DNA of 16,741 bases from Bacteroidota bacterium. GTDB lineage: Bacteria; Bacteroidota; Bacteroidia; B-17B0; Aurantibacillaceae. This document shows, piece by piece, positions 6,927 through 14,309 of the stretch. How positions within the stretch are numbered: position 1 is the first letter of the stretch; every line of letters begins with the position of its first letter. The position numbers and the translations under genes were made by a program. The notes under the pieces were generated by a model. The model did not search any database. It saw only the letters and a list, made by a program, of their open reading frames with translations, and was not told where the DNA came from. The stretch lies in contig JANYBY010000295.1 in the NCBI GenBank assembly GCA_025360565.1, positions 1 through 16,741 on the forward strand, in the 5' to 3' direction.

Positions 6927-8210
6927 TTGAGGTATAAAACAAAAATATTTTTTTGGCTGTTTACGCTAGGGTTCTTAAATCATTTTTCTCAAAAAAAATC
7001 AATTGACTCTATTCTTGTAGTTTTAGATAAAACAAAAGATTCTTTAAAATGCGTTTACCTTCGGAGTTACATTGAGAGTGAAACTGATAATTCTATTTGG
7101 CCTGCATATAACGAAAAACTAAAAAAACTAGCAGAAGACGGAATCAAAACTAAAGACCAAAAAATGCGGGTTTTTTATCTGGAGGTTTTTTCAGATGCAA
7201 TAACAAATGAAGGGTTCTTAAAGCAGCAAAGCGGAAAATTCTCGCAAGCCCTGGCAGATTATAGAAGATCGCTCGAAATAAAATTCGATATCCACGATCG
7301 TAAAGGCATTTCATCCAACCTGGTAAATATTGGTTACATATATTACGGTGCCGCCGACTACTCAAAGGCAGCGTATTATTATAAAAAGGGATTAAAAATT
7401 GAAGAAGAAATAAACGATAAAGAAGGCGCGTCGATCTCGCTTGTTAATCTTGCCAATGTTTTTATCCGTCAAGGCGATACTCTAAAGTTTATGGAGTTAA
7501 TTAATAAAGCGTTACGGTACAGGGAAGAAATTAAAGATGAAAGAGGAATAGCGAGCTGTTACAATAGCCTCAGTACAACCGAAGCGGAGCGAAAACATTT
7601 TGATAAGGCACTTGCCTATTGTTTTAAGGCCTTACAGATCTTTCAAAAACTAAACAATAAAGATGGTCTCGGCAACACTTATATTAACATTGGTAGTATA
7701 TATAAGGAAAAAGGAGAATTAGATACTGCCCTTAAGTATTACAACGTTGCCTTAAAGATCAACAAAGAAATTAAGGACAACAGAAGCGTTTCTCTTTCGC
7801 TTGTTTTTAGCGGACAGATTTACGACGCAAAAGGCGACGCCCTTGAGGCTTTAAAACTTTTTAAGGAAGCCAATTCGTTTGCAAAACTAAGCGGCGAAGC
7901 AAGAGAAATAAAAATGACAAGCGAAGCGATCTACCTATTTCATAAAAAAATGGGCCACAAAGACGAAGCGGAACGAGCGTTCCAAATATACTCTAAGATG
8001 AAGGATAGTGTAGAGCGAAAGGTTGAGATTAAACTAGACGACGGGCCAAACGATAGTTTATTGTTAAAGAAAATTGAAGGAGAAATGGAAGTGGCCAATC
8101 AATCGCCAATTAAGGAAGAGGATAACGATATAGGATTTTTGATGATTGTTTCCGGTATAATTTTGGCGGGAGCGGTAGCAGGATATTTAACTTTAAAAAA
8201 ACGCAAATAA
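6927..8210 (+). CDS. Signal-peptide-bearing TPR protein with C-terminal membrane anchor
   Basis: A 427-aa TPR protein of unknown function. Residues 1-21 form a signal peptide (RYKTK, hydrophobic core, ending HFSQ). From about 85 to 355 there are successive TPR units with the usual spacing, for example NIGYIYYGAADYSKAAYYY (134-152), SLSTTEAERKHFDKALAYC (214-232) and NIGSIYKEKGELDTALKYY (254-272). Residues 401-421 are a single hydrophobic helix followed by KKRK, so the TPRs should face the periplasm with a very short cytoplasmic tail. It resembles the sensor half of the TPR-SpoIIE and TPR-histidine-kinase proteins of Bacteroidota but has no output domain. The TTG start is the only plausible one: an in-frame TAA lies at 6909 with no ATG between. 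It begins 2 nt after mnmG, so it is probably co-transcribed with it. A parS-like site starts 1 nt after its stop. Confidence 0.88.
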   Translation: MRYKTKIFFWLFTLGFLNHFSQKKSIDSILVVLDKTKDSLKCVYLRSYIESETDNSIWPAYNEKLKKLAEDGIKTKDQKMRVFYLEVFSDAITNEGFLKQQSGKFSQALADYRRSLEIKFDIHDRKGISSNLVNIGYIYYGAADYSKAAYYYKKGLKIEEEINDKEGASISLVNLANVFIRQGDTLKFMELINKALRYREEIKDERGIASCYNSLSTTEAERKHFDKALAYCFKALQIFQKLNNKDGLGNTYINIGSIYKEKGELDTALKYYNVALKINKEIKDNRSVSLSLVFSGQIYDAKGDALEALKLFKEANSFAKLSGEAREIKMTSEAIYLFHKKMGHKDEAERAFQIYSKMKDSVERKVEIKLDDGPNDSLLLKKIEGEMEVANQSPIKEEDNDIGFLMIVSGIILAGAVAGYLTLKKRK

Positions 8211-8211
8211 T

Positions 8212-8227
8212 TGTTTCACGTGGAACA
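8212..8227. other. parS-like ParB-binding site 1 (intergenic)
   Basis: TGTTTCACGTGGAACA is a 16-bp near-palindrome. Its reverse complement, TGTTCCACGTGAAACA, equals the chromosomal parS consensus known from Bacillus subtilis and widespread in bacteria. It fills most of the 25-nt gap between the TPR and GNAT genes. ParB nucleates on such sites and spreads, recruiting SMC and ParA for origin segregation. An identical copy lies at 9086-9101. No parA or parB gene is in the window. Confidence 0.88.
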
Positions 8228-8235
8228 TTAGTAAT

Positions 8236-8805
8236 ATGTTAGAATTTAACCTTACCCCCTTTCCCGAGTTAAAAACAGCAAGGCTAATCTTGCGGAGGAT
8301 TTCTGAAAATGATGCTAAAGATTTTTTCGCAATAAGGTCTAATCAATTAATTATGGAAAAATTGGATAAGGAGCTGGCCCCTTCTATTGAGGAGGTAATG
8401 CTATTAATTCGAAAAATTGAAAATGCAATTGAAAGTAATTTGGGAATTAATTGGGCGCTTTGTTTAAAGGAAGATAATAAACTAATTGGGGTTGTGGGAT
8501 TTCATAATATTTATAAGGATCATCACAGGGCAGATATAGGATATGCTTTGTTGCCCGAATTTCAGCGCAAAGGCATTATGAAAGAGGCTATTGAAGTCAT
8601 GATCAATTTTGCCTTTAAGGAGTTAAAACTACATAGCATTGAGGCAAAAGTTAATCCAAACAATCAAGCTTCCATAAAATTATTGTCCGCCTTCGGATTT
8701 GAAAAGGAAGCAATTTTAAAGCAAAGCTATTACTTTAAGCAACAGTTTTTAGACACCGCAATTTATTCACTCTTAACCACAAATTACATTAGTTCTAAAG
8801 TATGA
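8236..8805 (+). CDS. GNAT family N-acetyltransferase (RimJ/RimL-like)
   Basis: A 189-aa cytoplasmic protein of the GNAT superfamily, transferring an acetyl group from acetyl-CoA to an amine. It has the N-terminal T-RLILRR strand (14-21) typical of the RimJ/RimL-type subgroup, a central GVVGFHNI strand (85-92), ADIGYALLPEFQRKGIMKEA (99-118) containing the acetyl-CoA pyrophosphate-binding loop Q110-R-K-G-I, and VNPNNQASIKLLSAFGF (139-155), the conserved Asn-containing C-terminal helix. Length is normal and nothing is missing. The substrate (ribosomal protein N-terminus, another protein, or a small molecule) cannot be told. The ATG at 8236 lies 8 nt after the parS-like site, so a ParB complex there could affect its transcription. 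Its last four bases overlap the methyltransferase start (ATGA), indicating translational coupling. Confidence 0.92.
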   Translation: MLEFNLTPFPELKTARLILRRISENDAKDFFAIRSNQLIMEKLDKELAPSIEEVMLLIRKIENAIESNLGINWALCLKEDNKLIGVVGFHNIYKDHHRADIGYALLPEFQRKGIMKEAIEVMINFAFKELKLHSIEAKVNPNNQASIKLLSAFGFEKEAILKQSYYFKQQFLDTAIYSLLTTNYISSKV

Positions 8806-9686
8806 TAACAATAGATAAATGCCCGGTTTGTAAGGGCAATAAATTTACCCCTTTTGTTACTTGTAAAGATTACACTGTAAGTAAGCTGTACTTTAACATT
8901 GTGTCTTGCAACACCTGTAATTTTAAGTTTACAAACCCTCGTCCTGACGATTCTTCAATGGGTGATTATTATAAATCTGAGGAATACATTTCGCACTCCA
9001 ACACAAGCAAGGGCATCATTTCAAAGCTTTACCATTTGGTTAGAAACTATACTTTAAAGAAGAAAATAGCCCTGGTTTCAAAACATGTTTCACGTGGAAC
9101 AATTTTAGATTATGGTTGCGGTACGGGTATGTTTTTAAACGTTTGTAAGGAGTCGGGTTGGGAGGCTTTTGGAATGGAACCTGACCAAGGAGCAAGGAAG
9201 ATAGCAGCCGAAATGCAACTTAAGACCTTTGAGAATAAGGCAGCTTTAAAGCAGGGGATGGAGGATAGGAAAGCAAGCGCAATTACCTTATGGCATGCAC
9301 TGGAGCATGTAACAGATCTTAACGAGACACTTACCTTTTTTAAAGAAACCCTTCAGCCAAACGGCGTACTAATTATTGCTGTGCCCAACTATACCAGTTA
9401 CGATGCTAAGCATTATAAAGAGTTTTGGGCAGCCTACGATGTGCCCCGGCACTTATACCATTTCGAGATCAATACTATTCAGAAACTCTTGACTCCTTAC
9501 GGATTTAAATTAACCGAGACCAAGCCCATGAAATTTGACAGCTTCTACGTGAGCATGTTGTCGGAGAAATATAAGACCGGCTCGGTAAAGTATTTAAGCG
9601 CCTTTATAAGCGGACTAAGATCTAATATTAGCGCCAAATCGGCCGCTAACTATTCCAGCGTTATATACGTGTTTAAACAAGCCTAA
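8802..9686 (+). CDS. Class I SAM-dependent methyltransferase with N-terminal zinc ribbon
   Basis: A 294-aa predicted cytoplasmic methyltransferase. The N-terminus holds a zinc-ribbon pair, CPVC (7-10) and CNTC (36-39). Motif I for SAM binding is ILDYGCGTG (101-109), followed by an acidic residue in GMEPD (124-128). LWHALEHV (163-170) and PNGVLIIAVPNY (186-197) match motifs of the Methyltransf_23-like subgroup, and DVPRHLYHFE (213-222) is also characteristic. Members act on varied small molecules or sugars; the substrate is not predictable here. This is not RsmG (GidB), which lacks the zinc ribbon. The start overlaps the GNAT stop by 4 nt. Codons 95-100 (H-V-S-R-G-T), immediately before motif I, contain a complete parS-like site, so this coding stretch is constrained for two purposes. 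Confidence 0.92.
   Translation: MITIDKCPVCKGNKFTPFVTCKDYTVSKLYFNIVSCNTCNFKFTNPRPDDSSMGDYYKSEEYISHSNTSKGIISKLYHLVRNYTLKKKIALVSKHVSRGTILDYGCGTGMFLNVCKESGWEAFGMEPDQGARKIAAEMQLKTFENKAALKQGMEDRKASAITLWHALEHVTDLNETLTFFKETLQPNGVLIIAVPNYTSYDAKHYKEFWAAYDVPRHLYHFEINTIQKLLTPYGFKLTETKPMKFDSFYVSMLSEKYKTGSVKYLSAFISGLRSNISAKSAANYSSVIYVFKQA
9086..9101. other. parS-like ParB-binding site 2 (inside methyltransferase CDS)
   Basis: This TGTTTCACGTGGAACA is identical over all 16 bases and in the same orientation as the site at 8212-8227, 874 bp away. It lies within the coding sequence, from the third base of codon 95 to the end of codon 100. Two exact 16-mers of this palindromic class so close together are very unlikely by chance. 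A parS inside a gene is not exceptional; several known parS sites are intragenic. Confidence 0.87.
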
Positions 9687-10325
9687 TGAGCATTTGCATT
9701 TAGGCTGACATTCCTTTTATTTCTTACGGGAACAATTCCATTTAAACGGGCACAACCCTTCAACCCTTTCTTGTTTTGTCTGCCTTTTCTTTTTATTAAT
9801 TGTGGGTTATTTCCTAAGCTTTTTTGTTTTTTTGTATTAGGAACCTGATGCATAATTCTTTGAGTAAGATTTTGTCAAAATGTAGCAACTCATCAAAAGA
9901 ATAACTTTCATATTCCTCCAGTAAAAATATATCTTTTATTTGCGTATTTCTAACGCAATAATTTAATCCGAATCATCAAAAAGGTCTTTTTTGAATTATT
10001 ACGACTATGTTTACAAGAAAAATTTAAAAACTTAGCCAATTACCCGATTCAAACAATCGTTTAGGGAATGGGTAGAAGTAAGATGGAGGAACAAAGGGGT
10101 TTATTATTAGATGTAAAGGCGGCAGACGCTCTCAAATTCAGAAAACCAGATCTGTGACACCTAAAGTAGTTATCGGGCTTTAGACTAGACCCATTGATTT
10201 CTGCGGCAGGATGAATTGTGTCGATCAACGCTGAGAAGTTAGATTTACCCAGCAAGGTCTAATCGGTATGCTCATTGAACTTGTCGGCATAACGGCTAAA
10301 CCTTTTTCTTCGAAACCCTTCGGCA

Positions 10326-10395
10326 AGACCTACAAGGTTTTTTACGGATACACTAACAAAACCTTGCAGGTCTCTAAGACAAACCTTGCAGATCT
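10326..10395. repeat. Inverted repeat plus third copy of an AAACCTTGCAGGTCT-type repeat
   Basis: The left arm AGACCTACAAGGTTTT (10326-10341) and right arm AAAACCTTGCAGGTCT (10358-10373) are complementary except for one position, which is a G-U pair in RNA, around a 16-nt loop. A third, directly repeated copy, AAACCTTGCAGATCT (10381-10395), follows 7 nt later. Similar AACCTTGCAGGTCT sequences are familiar to me as interspersed intergenic repeats in Bacteroidota genomes, but that is from memory and not checked. Confidence 0.7.
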
Positions 10396-10419
10396 AAACA
10401 AGAAAGAGACCGGAGAACT

Positions 10420-10451
10420 ATTTTATTTGGAACAATTGTTCCAAATAAAAT
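10420..10451. repeat. Perfect 32-bp palindrome downstream of the TPR-SpoIIE gene
   Basis: The left half ATTTTATTTGGAACAA (10420-10435) is followed at once by its exact reverse complement (10436-10451). It lies 9 nt past the stop of the minus-strand phosphatase gene, so a termination or mRNA-end role is possible. However, transcripts from either strand have a U-rich left arm and an A-rich right arm, the reverse of an intrinsic terminator. An operator or a structured 3' end are alternatives. Confidence 0.75.
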
Positions 10452-10460
10452 TATTTAGAA

Positions 10461-12554
10461 TTAAACCCGAACGCCAATTACCAAAACATCATCTACCTGT
10501 TCTAGGTTTCCTTTCCATTCCTTAAACTTTGTAAGCAATAATTCTTCCTGCTTTAACATCGCTTCGTTCTGAATGGAAAGAAAAGTTTCCTGCAATTGCC
10601 GGTACATAAATTTTTTGCCGTTTTTTCCACCAAACTGATCTGCGTAACCATCGGTAAAAATGTAAAAGGAATCGCCGCTTTGTAATTCAAATTGATGGTT
10701 GGTAAACAGCACATCGTTTTTTCCAAACGAACCTATTGGCTTTTTATCTCCTTTTGTTTCGCTTATTTTTTGTCCGCGAATATGCCAGCATGGATTATTT
10801 GCTCCGGCAAATTCTACCGTTTTGTTTTTCATATCGAATGATAAGATCGAAATATCCATTCCGTCTTTATTTTCGCTTTCATTTTGTTTAAGGGAAGTGA
10901 TCACCAATTCGTTCAGTTGGTCCAGAATTTCGGAAGGTTTTGTAATTCCTTTTTCATTTACGATCTCATTTAAAAAAGCATTTCCGATCATGCTCATAAA
11001 CGCGCCCGGCACGCCATGCCCGGTGCAATCCACGGCCGCAATAAGCCTTTTTCCGTTCTGCTCACCAAACCAATAAAAATCGCCGCTCACAATATCCCTT
11101 GGCTGATACAAAACAAAGGCACTAGGAAAAATGCGGTACTTAAGCGCTTTAGCGGGGAGAATGGCCTCTTGTATTTTTTTAGCGTAATTAATAGAATCGG
11201 TAATGTCCTTATTCTTTCCTTCAACCAACCTTTTTTGCGAATGTATAATTTCGTTGGCCTTTTGTTTTTGGCGATAGCCCCTGAAAATAAAAGCTAAAAG
11301 AATAAACACGATCCCGAACCCAACAATAAAAGCGTTGCGCTGCGCTTGTTGTTTTTCCGATTCGGCTTTTTGCAGTTTTAATTCTCCGCTTTTTTCTAAC
11401 AGCTGTTTTTCTTTCTTTTCGGTTTCGTATTTCGTTTCCAGCTCGTTAATGTTGTTGCTATTCTTCTCCGAAAAAACCGAGTCTTTTGCTCGTACTCCTT
11501 TTTTAAAATAATCGAATGCGTTTTTAAGATCGCCCTGTTTTTCAAAGATGCCCGATTTGCACCAATAGATCCTCGAAAAAACCGAATGGGTTTTAAATTT
11601 AAGACAAACAAAATAAGCCGAATCAATATACAAATGGGCGTTCTGATAGTCGCCGGTTTTTTTATAAACGTCCGAAATATTTATATAGCTGCCCACAATA
11701 CCCGGAATTTCATTTATTATAAGGGATAACCTTAGCGATTTAAAATAAAGGGGTAGGGCAGTTTTATAATCCTTTTTTTTGCTGTAAATATCGGCCGCAA
11801 ATTCAAGGTTCCATTTTTGCAGGTCTGTTATGTGCGCACTGTCGGCGAGCCGCGCCGATTGATCAAAATATTTAAGCGCCTTATCAAAATCGTTTTGCCA
11901 GGAGTAAATGCCTCCGATCCGAAGGAGCACATAGCCAAGATCTTTTGTATTATTTGTTTTGCGATCAATATCTAAAGCTTTAAAAAGATATTCGAGCGCC
12001 TTTTTGTAATCGTGATTTGGTTTGGTTGAAAAAGTTAAACCTAAATAATTAAAGGCCGCGGCGGCTAACTTTTCGTGTTTGCTTTTTTCGGAATATTTTA
12101 GTGAAGTAAAATAATTTTCGGTAGCTTTTTCAAAATCGCCCTCGGTATAATGTGTAAAGCCAATATTGATATATGCTTTAGCAATAATTGAATCGTTGTT
12201 GCTCTTTGTTCCAATATCGATGGATCTTTGACCGTATTCTTTTGCTTTTTCAAAACGCCCCTCTTCACAAAAAACGCGTGTTAACACGCAATAAGTTTGG
12301 GCAAGGGCAAATTCGTTTTTTTGATCGTGCCACGTTTTCAGGATCTTTTCGGTATAAAAAACAACCGAATCATGATTGCCCTGATACGACCGAATAATTT
12401 CGGTGCCCGCGTTTATTTTATCGGAAATATTTTTAGCTTTTTCAAAAACAATTTTTAAACTATCAATACTAATAGCGCTTAAAATAATACTGCTAAATAA
12501 AAAACCGGAAAGAAGAAGATGTTTTGAATTGATATGTGAACGAATGTGAGCCAA
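10461..12554 (-). CDS. TPR-transmembrane-SpoIIE (PP2C-type) serine phosphatase, second paralogue
   Basis: A 697-aa membrane phosphatase with the same architecture as the one at 1071-3149. Residues about 8-30 are a signal peptide or N-terminal membrane segment, about 85-360 are TPR repeats (for example 126-150, 165-195, 205-235, 287-312), about 407-424 is a transmembrane helix, about 425-470 a coiled coil, and 480-697 a SpoIIE/PP2C domain. Metal-binding aspartates are present in SGDFYWF (D492), VDCTGHG (D509), GMD (D567), FTDG (D635) and the final VDDV (D688/689). The TTG at 12552-12554 is the start: an in-frame TAA lies two codons upstream, and no methionine codon occurs before the phosphatase domain. 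It follows the WG-repeat gene by 56 nt in the same direction, so the phosphatase may report on the same envelope signal as its neighbours. The substrate is unknown. Confidence 0.93.
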   Translation of the reverse strand: MAHIRSHINSKHLLLSGFLFSSIILSAISIDSLKIVFEKAKNISDKINAGTEIIRSYQGNHDSVVFYTEKILKTWHDQKNEFALAQTYCVLTRVFCEEGRFEKAKEYGQRSIDIGTKSNNDSIIAKAYINIGFTHYTEGDFEKATENYFTSLKYSEKSKHEKLAAAAFNYLGLTFSTKPNHDYKKALEYLFKALDIDRKTNNTKDLGYVLLRIGGIYSWQNDFDKALKYFDQSARLADSAHITDLQKWNLEFAADIYSKKKDYKTALPLYFKSLRLSLIINEIPGIVGSYINISDVYKKTGDYQNAHLYIDSAYFVCLKFKTHSVFSRIYWCKSGIFEKQGDLKNAFDYFKKGVRAKDSVFSEKNSNNINELETKYETEKKEKQLLEKSGELKLQKAESEKQQAQRNAFIVGFGIVFILLAFIFRGYRQKQKANEIIHSQKRLVEGKNKDITDSINYAKKIQEAILPAKALKYRIFPSAFVLYQPRDIVSGDFYWFGEQNGKRLIAAVDCTGHGVPGAFMSMIGNAFLNEIVNEKGITKPSEILDQLNELVITSLKQNESENKDGMDISILSFDMKNKTVEFAGANNPCWHIRGQKISETKGDKKPIGSFGKNDVLFTNHQFELQSGDSFYIFTDGYADQFGGKNGKKFMYRQLQETFLSIQNEAMLKQEELLLTKFKEWKGNLEQVDDVLVIGVRV

Positions 12555-12610
12555 GTATTATAAGCTAAATATAAATTTTTATTTTATCGCCTCTATTATA
12601 TTAAAAGAAG

Positions 12611-14266
12611 CTAATCCTTAAAATATTTTCTTCCGGTAAAAAGGTTGATATAGCCCCACTTTTTATTGTAAGCGTTTGCCAATCCGCAGGGGTAAAGCGT
12701 AATCGTTTCGTACTCAACAGGAATTACAATTTTGGCACTTGAATTGATAACGCCTTTCTTGCCCGTTTTAGAATCGTAGATCAATCTGAAACCGTTTATC
12801 CATTCGTCATATGGTTTAAACTGACAAGGCATTTTATTGCCTGAATAGTTAATGATCTGGAGGTAACAGTTTACGCAGGATTCGGCTGAAAGCGTTGCCA
12901 AGCCATTCGAAAACGAATTGACATAATCAAAAGAAGGCGGTATTACTTCTTCACCTTTTTTATTTATAAAACCATATTTACCATCTTTGCTTACCCGGCA
13001 CAACTCTTCAGAAAAAACATCCACCTCATCATAATCGGTTTTTAGGTTTAAAACTAATTTTCCTGAACGATTTACGAAGGCATATTTTCTTTTGTTCTTA
13101 ACCCTTAGCAAACCGTTGCTAAAACGACTTTCATCATATTCATAATCGTCGCTCAGCTTAATTTTTTCCCCTCTTTTATCCATTAGATGTTTTTCCATTC
13201 TGGAAACGCCATCGGAAAAATTGTCCGCTTGCCCGTCTTTTTCATTTACAATTAATTGTACGCCTTTACTCGAAACAAAACCTTTTGTAGTTTCTGTAGT
13301 AAATTTAGCCATCCCGTCATAAAAGTCTTCAATGGTTTTATACTTGCCAAAGGGCACTATAATTTTTAAAGACGAGTCCATAACACCCGGCAGCTCTCCT
13401 TTGTACAAAATAGCAACGCCATTTTTTAAAGGGCTTGGAAAGGAACCTGAAATTGTTTTTATTTTGATTAGATCGGATCCCCTGCAAGTATAATCGTTTC
13501 CGGTTTTGTCAATAAAATGAGGATAACCTTTGCCGTTTTTATTATAAGCAAAACCCGAATAAAAATCCTCAACGCCTCCGGGCAAAATAACAAGCTCTTT
13601 TTTAGAATTATAATACCCGTTTTTTGTTAGGGAATCGCAATTAACCAACCCTAATGATTTGCCTTTTCCGTCAAGAACATAACAAAGATCATTTTTACGC
13701 CCTAAACCATAAGCCCCTCTATAAACTACATCTTCAGACTGGTTAAGCCCTGCCGGAACTCCGTAGGCTTTAGAATAATTAACAATACTATATTGATCAA
13801 GGGGATATTTTTTTTTATTAATATCAATGATGAATTTTTCGCTTCCAACAATTAAAGCGGCGGTATCAGAGATCATATCCAAAAATAATCCTGAGTTTTT
13901 TTCAGTGAGGTATTGATTGCCGGTTACTTTTTCGCCTTGTTTATTTATAATATGATATCTGGGTTCATAATCGGTTTCGGGATTGCCCGTATCAAATACA
14001 AAAGAAGAATCTTCTGTGGTTGACACGGCGAGCTTTCCGACAAAAAAGAAGGCTTCGCGAAATTTTGGGGTAATGATCATTTTGCCGGAAGTATCGCAAT
14101 AGCCCCAAAATTTTCCGTCCCTGAAAGGCACAAGCTGGGGCATAGTTTGCGGAGGCTCCATACCTTTTAAGGTTACATAATGCTGGGCCCGAAACGACAA
14201 GTTAAAACAACAACTAAAAAGAAGTGTAAAAAAAATAAGAGCACCTAACGGTTTTGATAATTTCAT
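12611..14266 (-). CDS. Exported WG-repeat protein
   Basis: A 551-aa exported protein built from degenerate WG repeats, short beta-rich units found in bacterial surface proteins of mostly unknown function. Clear units are KFWGYCDTSGKMIITPKF (52-69), GFVSSKGVQLIV (329-340), KYAFVNRSGKLVLNL (394-408), KYGFINKKGEEVIPPSFDYV (430-449), KKGVINSSAKIVIPVEYE (503-520) and the final WGYINLFTGRKYF (537-549). Together they fill most of the protein. The frame is open to 14362, overlapping the ankyrin gene, but the ATG at 14264-14266 begins a proper signal peptide (MKLSK, hydrophobic core) and is chosen. The LFSC at 16-19 loosely resembles a lipobox, so either lipoprotein processing or cleavage after FRAQ (25-28) is possible. 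It lies 43 nt after the ankyrin gene and 56 nt before the phosphatase gene, suggesting one operon. Confidence 0.88.
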   Translation of the reverse strand: MKLSKPLGALIFFTLLFSCCFNLSFRAQHYVTLKGMEPPQTMPQLVPFRDGKFWGYCDTSGKMIITPKFREAFFFVGKLAVSTTEDSSFVFDTGNPETDYEPRYHIINKQGEKVTGNQYLTEKNSGLFLDMISDTAALIVGSEKFIIDINKKKYPLDQYSIVNYSKAYGVPAGLNQSEDVVYRGAYGLGRKNDLCYVLDGKGKSLGLVNCDSLTKNGYYNSKKELVILPGGVEDFYSGFAYNKNGKGYPHFIDKTGNDYTCRGSDLIKIKTISGSFPSPLKNGVAILYKGELPGVMDSSLKIIVPFGKYKTIEDFYDGMAKFTTETTKGFVSSKGVQLIVNEKDGQADNFSDGVSRMEKHLMDKRGEKIKLSDDYEYDESRFSNGLLRVKNKRKYAFVNRSGKLVLNLKTDYDEVDVFSEELCRVSKDGKYGFINKKGEEVIPPSFDYVNSFSNGLATLSAESCVNCYLQIINYSGNKMPCQFKPYDEWINGFRLIYDSKTGKKGVINSSAKIVIPVEYETITLYPCGLANAYNKKWGYINLFTGRKYFKD

Positions 14267-14309
14267 TTTAACCAAATGTCGCAAACGAATATCACGTATC
14301 CAAGTAAAT

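Larger units (their letters stand above)
9687..10460. other. 774-nt gap without a convincing gene
   Basis: This lies between the convergent methyltransferase and TPR-SpoIIE genes. The first ~370 nt are AT-rich with stops in all frames and only a weak hairpin (TTGCGT 9940-9945 / ACGCAA 9953-9958). The middle (10061-10255) has a 64-codon minus-strand frame without recognisable homology or signal peptide. The last ~140 nt carry an inverted repeat, a third related repeat copy and a 32-bp palindrome. No tRNA or rRNA was recognised. It may hold decayed coding DNA, a small RNA or repeats only; the sequence does not decide. Confidence 0.6.

Noticed and set aside
10061..10255. 64-codon minus-strand open frame; its PDNYFRCHRSGFLNL stretch vaguely recalls a LytTR-type DNA-binding motif
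   Set aside because: The similarity is limited to a few residues, the rest does not fit, and there is no promoter or conserved start; too weak to call a gene or pseudogene.
10268..10525. 85-codon plus-strand open frame in the intergenic region
   Set aside because: Much of it is made of the repeats and the 32-bp palindrome, and its end overlaps the 3' end of the phosphatase gene; no domain is recognisable.
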